Positions 24,200-33,550 are shown, counted from the stretch's first letter. The stretch is DNA of 64,000 nt from Pseudarthrobacter phenanthrenivorans (GCF_000813845.1 NZ_JWTB01000001.1:1-64000), one strand, 5' to 3'. Notes: a model not told the origin generated them from the letters alone. Program-made: numbers and translations.

Positions 24200-25986
24200 C
24201 CAGCACGCTCAAGGAGACCATCCCTCCGCTGGCAAAGTGGAAGGCCCGTGATATCTGGTGCGCAGTGGCGGGCGCTTTCGCACTCGCCCTTGCGGCCTGG
24301 TCCGCATCAACGGTGGCCCTGCCCGTCAACAGCGACCTGGGGCTCATCGGGGTGCTGCCCTACCCGTTCTGGGCAGCCGTCCTGATCCTGAACGTCACCT
24401 TCGTGGTGGCACTGCGGGGAGACGCGGCAGGCCCGGCACGCAGCCCCGTCATGGTGTGGCTGGTCGCGGTACAGGTGCTGGTGCTCTTCGGCACCGCAGC
24501 CTTCGTCACGGATGTACCGCGGGGCGAAGTCGCCTTCCGCCACCTGGGCATCGCCGACGCCCTCTCGCACAACGTGGGCATCGACCCCAACATCGATGCG
24601 TACTTCAACTGGCCAGGCTTCTTCGCCCTGGTGGCAACCGTCCTTGGGGCCTCGGGCCTGAACCCGGTGAGCGTTGCCCTCTGGGCACCCGTCTTTAACG
24701 TGGCACTCTGGCTGGTGGCCGTAGCAGTGGTGACGCGGTACCTGACGAAGGATCAGCGCCGGCGGTGGCTGGTGCTGTGGCTCTTCTGCCTCGGCAACTG
24801 GCAGGACCAGGACTACCTCTCACCACAGGCCTTCGGCTTCTTCCTGTACCTCGTCGTCATCGCCCTCGTCCTTGGCCCCCTGGCCGCCAACGCCCCCCAT
24901 TTCCGCGGCTTCCGCCGGGGCAACCTCACGGCGTGGTGGCGCGCCCGCACTCCCGCCGATTCCCGGCCCGGCCACCGCGTGAGCGCACTGGCCATAACGC
25001 TCCTGCTGATCGTGGTCATTTCCGCGAGCCACCAGCTGACGCCGTTCATGGCGCTCATCGCCCTGACCGCCCTGACCCTGGCCGGACGCGTCTGGCCGGG
25101 ACGGCTCGCGCTGATTGCCGGCGTCGTGCTGGTCCTCTGGCTCGCCTACCCCGCCAGCACCTACCTTGCCGGCCATCCGCCCCTGGCAGACGCGGGCCTC
25201 CAGACCGCCATTGAAGCGAACGTCGTGGACCGCACGAACGGGACGGCAGGACATGTGCTGGTGGTGCAGATCCGGATGGCCCTGACCCTCCTGCTCTGGA
25301 CCCTGGCTGCCATCGGCATGTTCCGCGACTGGCGCCGGGGACACCTCGACATCCGCGTGCTCCTCCTCGCTGTCACCCCCTTGCTGCTCTTCCCCGCGCA
25401 GTCCTATGGCGGGGAGATGCTGATCCGTATTTCCCTGTTCGCCCTTCCCTTCGTTGCCCTGCAGGCGTGCTCGGTCCTGCTCCCGGCGGAGGGAAGGGGG
25501 ATGGGGGTTAATCGGCCCTCGCGCCTGGCTGCCGGAGCATTCGTGCTGACCTTCTTCCTGATGGCCGGCATGACGGTCACCGGCCGGTTCGGAAACGCTC
25601 AGTACGACGTCTTCACCAACGCTGAGATCGACGCGGTCAACACGGTGGACCACCTCGCACCGGACGGTGCAGCCATCATCTCGGCTGCCCACCCAACTCC
25701 CTGGCGCAACCAGGATTACCTGGGCCACCGGTACCGGACCATCGAGGACCTCTGCCCCTCCGACTTGACGGCCGGGACATGCGGACCCCTCATCTACGCC
25801 TACGCCCGGCATAACGTGGCGGGCGGATACCTGGTGCTGCTGCGCTCATCGGAATCGAGCCTGATAGTGCAGGGCCAAACCACCACGCAAGGCTTTGATG
25901 AGCTGGAAAACTGGCTCAGCGACCAGGACGGAGTAAACCTCGTGTTCAGTAACAGCGACGCGCGCGTCTACCGGGTGGGGCCATGA
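24196..25986 (+). CDS. Polytopic membrane protein, glycan polymerase or GT-C glycosyltransferase-like
   Basis: The 596-aa product has about 12-14 hydrophobic segments and a large C-terminal non-membrane domain of about 140 residues. Loops such as SHNVGIDPNIDAYFNWPGFFAL and GNWQDQDYLSPQAFGFFLY carry acidic residues as in GT-C enzymes. No exact family is recognised; polymerase (Wzy-like) or lipid-linked sugar transferase are both plausible. The ATG overlaps the flippase stop and has AAGGAGG upstream. The gene is coupled to the following ATGA start. Confidence 0.65.
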   Translation: MTSTLKETIPPLAKWKARDIWCAVAGAFALALAAWSASTVALPVNSDLGLIGVLPYPFWAAVLILNVTFVVALRGDAAGPARSPVMVWLVAVQVLVLFGTAAFVTDVPRGEVAFRHLGIADALSHNVGIDPNIDAYFNWPGFFALVATVLGASGLNPVSVALWAPVFNVALWLVAVAVVTRYLTKDQRRRWLVLWLFCLGNWQDQDYLSPQAFGFFLYLVVIALVLGPLAANAPHFRGFRRGNLTAWWRARTPADSRPGHRVSALAITLLLIVVISASHQLTPFMALIALTALTLAGRVWPGRLALIAGVVLVLWLAYPASTYLAGHPPLADAGLQTAIEANVVDRTNGTAGHVLVVQIRMALTLLLWTLAAIGMFRDWRRGHLDIRVLLLAVTPLLLFPAQSYGGEMLIRISLFALPFVALQACSVLLPAEGRGMGVNRPSRLAAGAFVLTFFLMAGMTVTGRFGNAQYDVFTNAEIDAVNTVDHLAPDGAAIISAAHPTPWRNQDYLGHRYRTIEDLCPSDLTAGTCGPLIYAYARHNVAGGYLVLLRSSESSLIVQGQTTTQGFDELENWLSDQDGVNLVFSNSDARVYRVGP

Positions 25987-26324
25987 ACTGGCGTGGAGTG
26001 AGCCGGCCAACGCTGTCACTGGCGATCGCCGCCGCGGTGCTGTCCCTGGTCATGCTGATCGGCCTGCCGACGCCGCTCCAGGCGCTCTCGGCAGCGGCGG
26101 TCCTGGTGCTGCTCCCGGGGCAGGCAATGACCCGGCTCACGCCGGTGACCGACCTGGCGCTCGTGGCGCTGCTCGTCCTGGCCCTCGGCTTTGCCACCCT
26201 CACCGCGGTGTCCACGGCAATGTTCTACCTCACCGTCTGGTCATGGCAGGCCTGCGTCGTCGCCATGGCCGTCATCACTATCCTTGCGTGCCTGGCACGC
26301 GCACGGCAGGAGGCCGCAGCATGA
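25983..26324 (+). CDS. Small three-TM membrane protein
   Basis: This 113-aa protein has three hydrophobic helices (LSLAIAAAVLSLVMLIGLP, LQALSAAAVLVLLPG, and LALVALLVLALGFATLTAVSTAMFYLTV continuing to a final ACVVAMAVITILACLA segment). I do not recognise a family. ATGA overlaps at both ends tie it to the operon, so it is probably an accessory subunit of the membrane glycan machinery. Confidence 0.7.
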   Translation: MNWRGVSRPTLSLAIAAAVLSLVMLIGLPTPLQALSAAAVLVLLPGQAMTRLTPVTDLALVALLVLALGFATLTAVSTAMFYLTVWSWQACVVAMAVITILACLARARQEAAA

Positions 26325-26527
26325 TCGATATTGCCGGGCTGCTCGCGGCCGCCGTCCTGCTCGTCACCCTCGTCGCGCTCGAGGTCCGCCATGCCGGACC
26401 GAACAGCGGGACGCCGGTCCATTCCACCATCCTCGGATCGACAGTGAACATGAAGGCCGTTGTCGCCGTCATGTGGGTGTTGTTCCTGGTCCTGCTCTTT
26501 CCCCGCGTGCTGGGACTGCTCACGTGA
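26321..26527 (+). CDS. Very small two-TM membrane protein
   Basis: This 68-aa protein has an N-terminal helix IDIAGLLAAAVLLVTLVALEV and a C-terminal helix MKAVVAVMWVLFLVLLFPRVLGLL. The ATG at 26321 overlaps the previous stop (ATGA), and its own stop overlaps the GTGA start of the phosphoesterase gene. GGCAGGAGG precedes it. Function is unknown. Confidence 0.7.
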   Translation: MIDIAGLLAAAVLLVTLVALEVRHAGPNSGTPVHSTILGSTVNMKAVVAVMWVLFLVLLFPRVLGLLT

Positions 26528-27567
26528 GCGGTGCGGCGCGATGGCTGCTGGTCAGCGACCTCCACCTCGACGCGTCGGACACCGATCCACGACGCACCGG
26601 CAGCATGCTCACCGATTTCCTGCGCCGCACCGTCCTCGCAGGTTCCGGACCACGACAGCACCTCGTGCTGCTCGGCGACACGTTCGAGCTTGCGGCCCTG
26701 ACCGGGCAGGAAAGCCTGGCGCGGCTCGAAGCCATCCGGGCCGGCCACCCGGACACCTTCCAGACCCTGCAGGCGTGCGCAGCACACGGCGTGCAGCTGC
26801 ACTTCGTAACCGGCAACCATGACGTGGAGCTGGCCCGGCCCGTTGTGGCCGAACGCCTGGCCGGCCTGCTCTCGCCGGCCGATCCCGCGCGGGTCCAGGT
26901 GCACCCGTGGCTCCTGTATGTCCCCAACGTGCTCCTGGCCGAGCACGGCCATCTGCACCACCCGCTGCACCGCATACCCGAGGTCCTGCGGACGGCAATC
27001 AACGGCACCGATGACCTGGACCTTCCTCCCCTTGCCGCCCTGCACGCGCATCCCTCACGGTCACGCCTGGGGCGGGCCAGGGCCGTTGCCCGGGCATGCC
27101 TTGCCTCCGAGCGGGCAGAAAGCCGCATGCGCAGGCCCGCCTACGACCAGCTGCTCAGCACTGAGTCCTCGCGGCTGGCACTCGACCGGGCGGCCGTGCG
27201 AAAGCTGGCACGTGTATCCCGGTTCCGGACGGTATCGGCTATTCCGGCCGCCGCGGCCCGAATGGTGCTGCGGGCGGCTGCACCCAATACCCGCGGCGCG
27301 GCCGCTCCCCCGGCGGCCGCCCGGTCCGCACAGATCCTGAAGACGCACGGTTCGGAAGTCCCGTGGTACATCTCCGGCCACACCCACCGTGCCCTCGACG
27401 TGCCGCTGGGCTCCTCCCCCACCCGCTACATCAACACCGGCACCTGGTCATCGGACGTGCGCGGGCCCGGACCCGACCAGGCCGACCGCCAGGCTTTCCC
27501 TTACGCCCTGATCGACGTTGCCGACGACGGCACCACCAGCGGCGGCCTGCGTTACTGGCGGCCCTAA
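26524..27567 (+). CDS. Calcineurin-like metallophosphoesterase
   Basis: The 347-aa product has the full metallophosphoesterase set: SDLHLD, GDTFEL, GNHDVE and SGHTHRA, in order. The layout is like UDP-diacylglucosamine hydrolase (LpxH-like) enzymes. An insert of about 110 residues, rich in Arg/Ala, lies between GNHD and GHTH. It may hydrolyse a phosphodiester of a nucleotide sugar or polyprenyl-linked intermediate; this is inferred from its place at the end of the glycan operon. The GTG start overlaps the previous stop. Confidence 0.83.
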   Translation: MSGAARWLLVSDLHLDASDTDPRRTGSMLTDFLRRTVLAGSGPRQHLVLLGDTFELAALTGQESLARLEAIRAGHPDTFQTLQACAAHGVQLHFVTGNHDVELARPVVAERLAGLLSPADPARVQVHPWLLYVPNVLLAEHGHLHHPLHRIPEVLRTAINGTDDLDLPPLAALHAHPSRSRLGRARAVARACLASERAESRMRRPAYDQLLSTESSRLALDRAAVRKLARVSRFRTVSAIPAAAARMVLRAAAPNTRGAAAPPAAARSAQILKTHGSEVPWYISGHTHRALDVPLGSSPTRYINTGTWSSDVRGPGPDQADRQAFPYALIDVADDGTTSGGLRYWRP

Positions 27568-27615
27568 GGCGGCCCACAGCTACTTCTTCTGTGGGGAATG
27601 CAGGAGCAAACATCA

Positions 27616-27658
27616 CAGCAGTAGGCCTCCATCCCCAGGGGACGGAGGCCTACTGCTG
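27616..27658. terminator. Bidirectional hairpin terminator
   Basis: A 15-bp perfect stem (27616-27630 / 27644-27658) with a 13-nt loop lies between the convergent phosphoesterase and GT2 genes. There is no long T-tract on either side. Confidence 0.75.
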
Positions 27659-27668
27659 GTTCAGGCCC

Positions 27669-28670
27669 TTACTGCACTTCCCGCCAGGCCGCTCCATGGG
27701 GAGCTGCCTTGTTCAGCTCCGTCGTGGAGGCGTGCGCCAACTGGCGTCCCCGCAGGTAACCGGCGGACGTGAAGGCCAATACCGCCAGGACAGACCCGGC
27801 CCGGCCCAGTCCCTGGGGATTCTCGCCCCTGCCCCACTCCCGGAGTCCGGAAAACACGGCACGCGGCAACGTGCTGCGGACATACCGCCGCTCGGGTCCG
27901 AGCGCCCGCTTCTGGCCCACGATATGGCTGACCTGTGCCTTGGAGATTCCCTCCGACCAGGACCGCGAGAGCATGTAGCGCATGGTTCCCCTGTCTGCCG
28001 GCACATGGTGGCGGACCAGGGCAGCCGGCTCGTAGACGATCCGCGACCCCGGTGCACCCATGGTGGAGCGGATGCACACTTCGGTCTCCTCGCAGCCAAG
28101 GGGTATGCTTCCCTGCCTGCCAAGGGCGAGGTTGAAGCCTCCCACCTGCCGAAGGACTTCGAGCCGGAACGACATGTTCGCGCCAATGACATTGCGGACC
28201 TCGGAGGCAACCGTCGGCAGTCCGCGGTGGCTGCAGCCGACGATCCAGTCGAGTTCCTCGCCGAAGTAGCCTGGCCGGCCCTGGTCCCACACGGGCTCGA
28301 CGCGGCCACCGACGGCGAGGACATCGGGGTCGTCATAAAGGACCACCAGGCGTTCCAGCCAGTCCGGCGCCGCCACTGCATCATCGTCAAGGAAAGCGAC
28401 GATGTCCGAATCCGCCAGGGCCACGCCGGTGTTGCGGGCGCCTGAGAGACCGCGCGGTCCCACGCTCTCCACGACGGTCACGTCATCGACGATTTCCTGC
28501 AGCCTGCCGTAGAGGTCCTCGTTGTGGTCCACGACCACGATGATCTCCTGCGGCGCGAGCGTTTGTGCCCGGACGGACTCAATGACGTCAAGGAGAAGAT
28601 CCCAGCGCCGTTCCGTGTAGGCACAAATCACGATCGAAACGCTCAAATGGTCGTTCATCCGGTCCAGCAT
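27669..28670 (-). CDS. GT2-family glycosyltransferase (second)
   Basis: The 333-aa GT-A protein has VSIVICAYTERRWDLLLDVIESVRAQTLAPQEIIVVVDHN, the metal-binding DDD in IVAFLDDDAVAAPDWL, RNVIGANMSFRLEVLRQVGGF and GCEETEVCIR. The C-terminal half contains one or two hydrophobic stretches. The ATG at 28670 has AAGGGGG on the minus strand, and it begins one base after the upstream gene's stop. Donor and acceptor are unknown; its location argues for a role in the same glycan. Confidence 0.87.
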   Translation of the reverse strand: MLDRMNDHLSVSIVICAYTERRWDLLLDVIESVRAQTLAPQEIIVVVDHNEDLYGRLQEIVDDVTVVESVGPRGLSGARNTGVALADSDIVAFLDDDAVAAPDWLERLVVLYDDPDVLAVGGRVEPVWDQGRPGYFGEELDWIVGCSHRGLPTVASEVRNVIGANMSFRLEVLRQVGGFNLALGRQGSIPLGCEETEVCIRSTMGAPGSRIVYEPAALVRHHVPADRGTMRYMLSRSWSEGISKAQVSHIVGQKRALGPERRYVRSTLPRAVFSGLREWGRGENPQGLGRAGSVLAVLAFTSAGYLRGRQLAHASTTELNKAAPHGAAWREVQ

Positions 28671-28671
28671 G

Positions 28672-29487
28672 CTAAACCCCCTTGACGAGTGAAAGGATTG
28701 TCTGCGGATCCGTGGGAGTCCGCGGGACGCTGATATTGGCGTAGGCATACTTGACCCGCCGAAGGGCCTCCGGCCGGGCACCCGCCGTTGGCGCTTCCCA
28801 CATGGTGCACTCATGCGCCATTTTGCGCAGCACCCGCCAGCCGTCGCGGAATGTCTGCAGGTTCGAATTTCCGGAAATCCGGTCCAGCTCGATACTGGGA
28901 ACCTCCGCGATCCGGAGGCCGGCGCGGGCAGCCCGGACAATCAGTTCGGTTTCAATCTCGAACCCGTCAGATTCCAGCTGCAGGATTTCCAGGCATTCGC
29001 GCCGGAAAGCGATATAGCCGTAGCAAAGATCGGAATAGTTGCTGTGCAGGACCGCGTTGGCCAGCTTGGTGAGCGCGCGGTTGCCGGCCCTCCGCAGGCG
29101 CGTGAGGTCCTCTGAACCTCCGCCGGTGACGTGGCGTGAACCCTTGACGAAGTCGTAGTCGTGCTGGAGCGGGGAAACGAACCAGCCGATCTCCTGCGGG
29201 TCCATGCTGCCGTCCGCGTCCAGCATGACAATGATGTCGCCGGTGGCCGCGGCGAACCCCGACCGGAGCGCCACGCCTTTGCCCTTGCGCTGTTCGTTGA
29301 CGATCACCAGGTCATCACGGATGGCCTGTGCCACACCCACCGTGTTGTCGGTGGAGCGGCCGTCCACGATGATGACTTCATCGACGTAGGACGGCATTCG
29401 GCGAAGGACCCACGGAATATTCCTGGCTTCGTTCAAAGTGGGGATAACGACGCTGATCGATGCCTTGGCCGACTCGACCGCCGGCAT
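28672..29487 (-). CDS. DPM1-like GT2 glycosyltransferase (polyprenyl-phosphate type)
   Basis: The predicted product is 271 aa. It contains ISVVIPTLNEARNIPWVLRRMPSYVDEVIIVDGRSTDNT, VMLDADGSMDPQEIGWFV and GYGYIAFRRECLEIL, close to dolichol/polyprenyl-phosphate glycosyltransferases. It may charge polyprenyl phosphate for the neighbouring machinery. The start at 29487 is chosen because the conserved domain begins about ten residues later. No clear Shine-Dalgarno sequence is seen there, and an upstream TTG or GTG is possible. It is coupled to the second GT2 gene. Confidence 0.85.
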   Translation of the reverse strand: MPAVESAKASISVVIPTLNEARNIPWVLRRMPSYVDEVIIVDGRSTDNTVGVAQAIRDDLVIVNEQRKGKGVALRSGFAAATGDIIVMLDADGSMDPQEIGWFVSPLQHDYDFVKGSRHVTGGGSEDLTRLRRAGNRALTKLANAVLHSNYSDLCYGYIAFRRECLEILQLESDGFEIETELIVRAARAGLRIAEVPSIELDRISGNSNLQTFRDGWRVLRKMAHECTMWEAPTAGARPEALRRVKYAYANISVPRTPTDPQTILSLVKGV

Positions 29488-30011
29488 CGCGAAAGTAATT
29501 GGGAGCTGGATGGAAATGGACAAATACCTCACCACTTCATGACGTTGCGGATTAGTTATCAAAGAGCCGCACGGTTTGAAGCCGAGCACGGCTTTAATGC
29601 TTATCCGGTCATGGGTCTGGTCTCGGGCCCCAGCTCACTTAGCCTTTGACTCTGGCCGTGACGAAAGCCTATTGAGAGTGCCTTGCAACTGTCACCAGTA
29701 GTAAGTACTCACTTTTGGCCGCCTCAATCCCGTGCCAAGGCAAGTACAGGGATTACCCGCGCCGGCCGGTATTAGGTATAGGGGATGCGTTCTTTCAGCG
29801 GTTTTAGGTATAGGGGATGGTTTTCCGGAAAACAGTGATTTCCGGCTGCCGGCACCCCCCAAGCCGGAAAAGTATCAATTTCCAGTGGTGAAAGTGCCGC
29901 ATTGCGCGCTATATTCAATCCTTACCGGTCGACGCCTGCACTGGGGAGCGGCGCAAGGCCGCGTATCGCCATTGCTGGAAGCGGTCTCCTTCGTCGATGA
30001 TTGGGGACGCC
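29488..30011. promoter_or_regulatory. Divergent intergenic region with 16-bp direct repeats
   Basis: This 520-bp gap between the GT2 pair and the LuxR-type gene has no credible ORF and lower GC. It holds two perfect copies of ttaggtataggggatg at 29772-29787 and 29804-29819, 32 bp apart (about three helical turns). The palindrome TTTTCCGGAAAA follows directly at 29821-29832. These are candidate activator or autoregulator sites for the divergent genes. Confidence 0.55.
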
Positions 30012-32708
30012 ATGCCGCTTGTAGGCCGCCGCAAGGAACTGGACCGCATCCTGTCCGTCATCCGCGGGCCCAAGGACACAGCACTGGCGGTGGCCGGCCC
30101 CCAGGGCGTGGGAAAGACCGCCCTCCTGTCCGCGATCCCCACCCTCTCCAACAACCGGAGCATTGTCCTGCACGCCGCCGCAGCGGAATCGGGCTGGCCG
30201 CTGTCCGGGCTGACCGCGCTCCTGAACGAGATGGACGATCCCGTCCTCAACCGGATCGCCGGCAGCCTCCCCGGCAAAGACGCCCAGGACCTGCCGGCGG
30301 CCGCCGGCATGCTGCTCACCGGCCTGCGGCAGCGGCTGTCACCCCGCACCGTCATCGTGATCGACGACGCCGACCGGATGGATCCCGCCAGCCAGGCGGT
30401 CATCGGGTTCCTGGCCCGGCGGCTGGCAGGCACGGACACGGTCCTGTTCGCCGGCCTGCGGAACGACCTTCCCGGCGGCCCCTTCGGCGGCCTGCCCACC
30501 CTGAGGCTGGGCCCGCTCGGCTTCAGCGACACCGTCAGGATGCTGGAATGCATGGCACCCAGGCGGATCACGACGGCGGCGGCCCAGGCGGTTGCCGCGG
30601 CTGCCGGCGGAAACCCGCTTGCCGCCGTCGAACTTCACGGCCAGCTTGTGGAAAAGCACGCCGGAGGCCGTTCCGCGCTGCCCTTGCCGCTGCCGGCCAG
30701 CGGCAGCTTTGACGCAGGGTTCGCGGCGCAGGTGGCGATGCTGGCACCCGGTCCCCGCCATGTCCTGGACCTCCTGGCACTCTCCCGCCACACCGACATC
30801 TCTGCCATCTCCAGGACGTGCGGTGGTGCATGGACGAGGGTGGACGGGCTGCTGGCTGCCGGCCTGGTGAAACGGTCAGGACCCCATGTCGGCATCGTGG
30901 ACCAACTCCTTCGGGAATATATCTTCCGGTCCATGGCGCCCGCTGAACGCCTCGCCGGGCACCGGGAAATGGCGGCGGCAGCGGACGGCAACGCCCCCCA
31001 TGCCCGGACCTGGCACCTGAGCTTCACCGAGGCCCGGCCCCAGACACCGCTCCAGCTGCTGCGGCACGCCAGGGACCTGGCCGGGGAGGGCGAAGTGCCG
31101 ATGGCGCTGGAGTATGTCGAGCGGGCCCTGGCGATCGATGCCGCCCACGCCGGAACCGCCGCAGAGCTTGCCGGCATAGCGGAGCTGCTGTTCAGCCGCG
31201 GCGAATTTGCCTACGCCCGCCGCTACCTGGAGTGGGCGCAGCGGCTAACCCCCGATCCAGCGCTGGTCCTGCGGCTGGCCGGCTTGGACTTCGAGATCCA
31301 GTTCGCCCAGGGCGCTGCGGTGCGGTCCAGCGCACTGCTTCGCCTCGTGAAGGAGTTCGGCCGGCATGATCCCGAATACTCGGCCGGGCTGCTGGCAACC
31401 GGCGCCTGTTATTACGCCGAACGGTGGGAGCTGCAGGTGGCCTCGGAGGTACTGCAGGCATCAGCGGACGTGCTGCGCCTGGCCGGCGACGGCTCCGCAG
31501 CCGCACAGCACCGGGCCATGGCCCGGCAGGCCGGGCTGTTGATGGATGTCATCGGCGGTGGCACGGCCGACCCGGCCCGCAAGGATGGACACCCCGGCGC
31601 CGCCCGCGCCCAGGGTCTCCTGGTGTCCGCCCGGGCCCTCACCTACGCGGAGCGCTACGACGGCGCCCGGGAAGCCTTCGCCCTGCTCCGCAATTCCAGC
31701 GGAGCGGGCTCCGCCATCTGGCAGCATGCCGCAGCCATCCTGGCAGTCGACAACGAGATCCGTGCCGGAAACGTCCGCAGGGCGGTCCGGCTGATCGATG
31801 ACCTGGAACTGTCGGAACCGGACCTGCAGTACCACCGCGGGATGCGGCACCTGTTCCGGGTCTGGCGCGCCCACTCCGTTGGTGACGAAGGGCAGGCGCG
31901 TGTTGCGGCCGCAGAGGCGCTCCGGTATGCCGGCGGGGAAGACCACCCGGCGCTCACGGCACAGCTTGCTGCCTGCCAGGGCCATTTCGCGCTGCTGCGC
32001 GGCGACCTGGCGGAGTCCGTCGCGCAGCTGTCCAGGGCCGCCGAGACAGGCATCCGGTTTGGCAACCCCACCCTCCTGCGCTCCGGGCCGGACCTGGCGG
32101 AAGCTCTCATCCGCCTGGGCCGCCACCAGGAAGCCACCCAGGCACTCCTTCACCTTGAGGCCCGCTCCGCGGGGCTGCGTTCTCCGTGGCTTGCGATGGC
32201 CGTGGCAAGGAGCCGCGCCATGCTTGCGGACGGTGAACAGTCGCTGCAACTGTTCCGCGAGGCACTCGAAGGCAGAAGCCCGCACACGCTGGAACGGGCC
32301 AGGACGCTGATGTGCTATTCCGAGCGGCTGCACGCCTTCGGGAGGCTGCGTGATGCGCGCGATGCGCTGCTCCGGGCCAAAGTGTTGTTCGACGAGGCAG
32401 GGGCGGATGCGTGGACCCAGCACCTGGATTCGCTCCTGCTGGACGAGCGCATGGAACCTGCCAGCCCGCAGGGCAATCCGGCCCTGCTGCTGCTGTCGGA
32501 GCATGAGCGCGCCCTCGCCAGGATGGTGGCGCGCGGCATGCGCAACAAGGAAATCGCCGGGACCCTGTACGTTTCCGTGCGTACGGTGGAAGTCCGCCTT
32601 ACCGCCATCTACCGCAAGCTCGGCGTCGAGTCCCGGGCACAGCTGACCGCCCTTGCTGCGGGCAAGGGAACCAAGACAGCCGAGCCCTACGTCCTGCCCG
32701 TTTTGTAG
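30012..32708 (+). CDS. Large LuxR-family ATP-binding transcriptional regulator (LAL type)
   Basis: The 898-aa product has an N-terminal AAA/STAND ATPase with Walker A GPQGVGKTALL (about 28-38) and Walker B VIVIDDADRMD. A long TPR-like helical middle (about 330-800) follows. The C-terminal LuxR HTH is LSEHERALARMVARGMRNKEIAGTLYVSVRTVEVRLTAIYRKLGV. The ATG at 30012 has GGGGA four bases upstream; the ATG five codons earlier is possible. It probably regulates the glycan genes that flank it, inferred from position. Confidence 0.9.
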   Translation: MPLVGRRKELDRILSVIRGPKDTALAVAGPQGVGKTALLSAIPTLSNNRSIVLHAAAAESGWPLSGLTALLNEMDDPVLNRIAGSLPGKDAQDLPAAAGMLLTGLRQRLSPRTVIVIDDADRMDPASQAVIGFLARRLAGTDTVLFAGLRNDLPGGPFGGLPTLRLGPLGFSDTVRMLECMAPRRITTAAAQAVAAAAGGNPLAAVELHGQLVEKHAGGRSALPLPLPASGSFDAGFAAQVAMLAPGPRHVLDLLALSRHTDISAISRTCGGAWTRVDGLLAAGLVKRSGPHVGIVDQLLREYIFRSMAPAERLAGHREMAAAADGNAPHARTWHLSFTEARPQTPLQLLRHARDLAGEGEVPMALEYVERALAIDAAHAGTAAELAGIAELLFSRGEFAYARRYLEWAQRLTPDPALVLRLAGLDFEIQFAQGAAVRSSALLRLVKEFGRHDPEYSAGLLATGACYYAERWELQVASEVLQASADVLRLAGDGSAAAQHRAMARQAGLLMDVIGGGTADPARKDGHPGAARAQGLLVSARALTYAERYDGAREAFALLRNSSGAGSAIWQHAAAILAVDNEIRAGNVRRAVRLIDDLELSEPDLQYHRGMRHLFRVWRAHSVGDEGQARVAAAEALRYAGGEDHPALTAQLAACQGHFALLRGDLAESVAQLSRAAETGIRFGNPTLLRSGPDLAEALIRLGRHQEATQALLHLEARSAGLRSPWLAMAVARSRAMLADGEQSLQLFREALEGRSPHTLERARTLMCYSERLHAFGRLRDARDALLRAKVLFDEAGADAWTQHLDSLLLDERMEPASPQGNPALLLLSEHERALARMVARGMRNKEIAGTLYVSVRTVEVRLTAIYRKLGVESRAQLTALAAGKGTKTAEPYVLPVL

Positions 32709-32890
32709 GCTGCATGGCCGTGCACCGCAGGTAACCGCAGTTCCCGCACTTTTCCCCTGCAGGGCAGGCGAAACGCCTGTGCGGCATCGCCAAACCCGGA
32801 GGCGGACCGCTAATTTTGCACCAGGCTGGGGCACCGGATGACGCGGAAAGGGACAGCCATGGCAGCAGTACCGGCGGGCAGGGCGGGTGC

Positions 32891-33550
32891 ATGAGCGAGC
32901 TCATCCTCGTCAGTGCCACGGGTCTTGCCCGGGAAGTCCTGGCAATGGTCCGCGGCAGCGGCCAGTACGACGTGGTGGGCCTGCTCGATGATGACCGGGA
33001 ACTGGCGGGTGTTACGGTGGACGGCGCCCCTGTCCTGGGCAAGATCGAAGACGCCAAGAAGTATCCCCATGCCCTGATGCTCGTCTGCCTCGAATCCCCC
33101 ACCGCCCGGGAGGCCACGGTACAGCGCCTGGGTGTGCTCGGCCTGGGGGAAACCCGCTATGCCACGGCGATCGACCCCACCGTGCAGTACCCGGAGGGAT
33201 GCCATGTGGGGAGGGGAAGCATCCTGCTCCGGAACGTGGTGCTTACAGCGTCCGTTACCCTGGGCTGCCATGTGGTGGCGATGCCCTCGGTGAGCTTCAG
33301 GTACGACGTCGACGTGGCAGATTTTGCCACCTTTGCCGCGGGTGTTTCCCTGGGCGGCGGAGTCCGCATTGGCCGGGCCGCCTCCCTCGGCATGAATTCG
33401 AGCGTCCGGGAGCATATCTCGGTGGGGGCTTACGCCACCGTGGGAATGGGTGCCGCTGTCCTGAGCAATGCGGCGGACGGACAAACCTGGGTAGGGGTTC
33501 CGGCGCGCGAGGTCGACGGCGGCGTCTTCAGCCTGGACGACGCCTCCTGA
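32891..33550 (+). CDS. NeuD-like left-handed beta-helix acyltransferase
   Basis: The 219-aa product has an N-terminal nucleotide-binding-like strand (ELILVSATGLAREVLAMVRGSGQYDVVGLLDDD). A hexapeptide-repeat region follows (HVGRGSILLRNVVLTASVTLGCHVVAMPSVSF...GVSLGGGVRIGRAASLGMNSSVREHISVGAYATVGMGAAVL). This is the layout of NeuD/PglD-type sugar O- or N-acetyltransferases. It may modify a sugar of the local glycan. It follows the regulator gene by about 180 bp with no clear terminator in between. Confidence 0.83.
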   Translation: MSELILVSATGLAREVLAMVRGSGQYDVVGLLDDDRELAGVTVDGAPVLGKIEDAKKYPHALMLVCLESPTAREATVQRLGVLGLGETRYATAIDPTVQYPEGCHVGRGSILLRNVVLTASVTLGCHVVAMPSVSFRYDVDVADFATFAAGVSLGGGVRIGRAASLGMNSSVREHISVGAYATVGMGAAVLSNAADGQTWVGVPAREVDGGVFSLDDAS

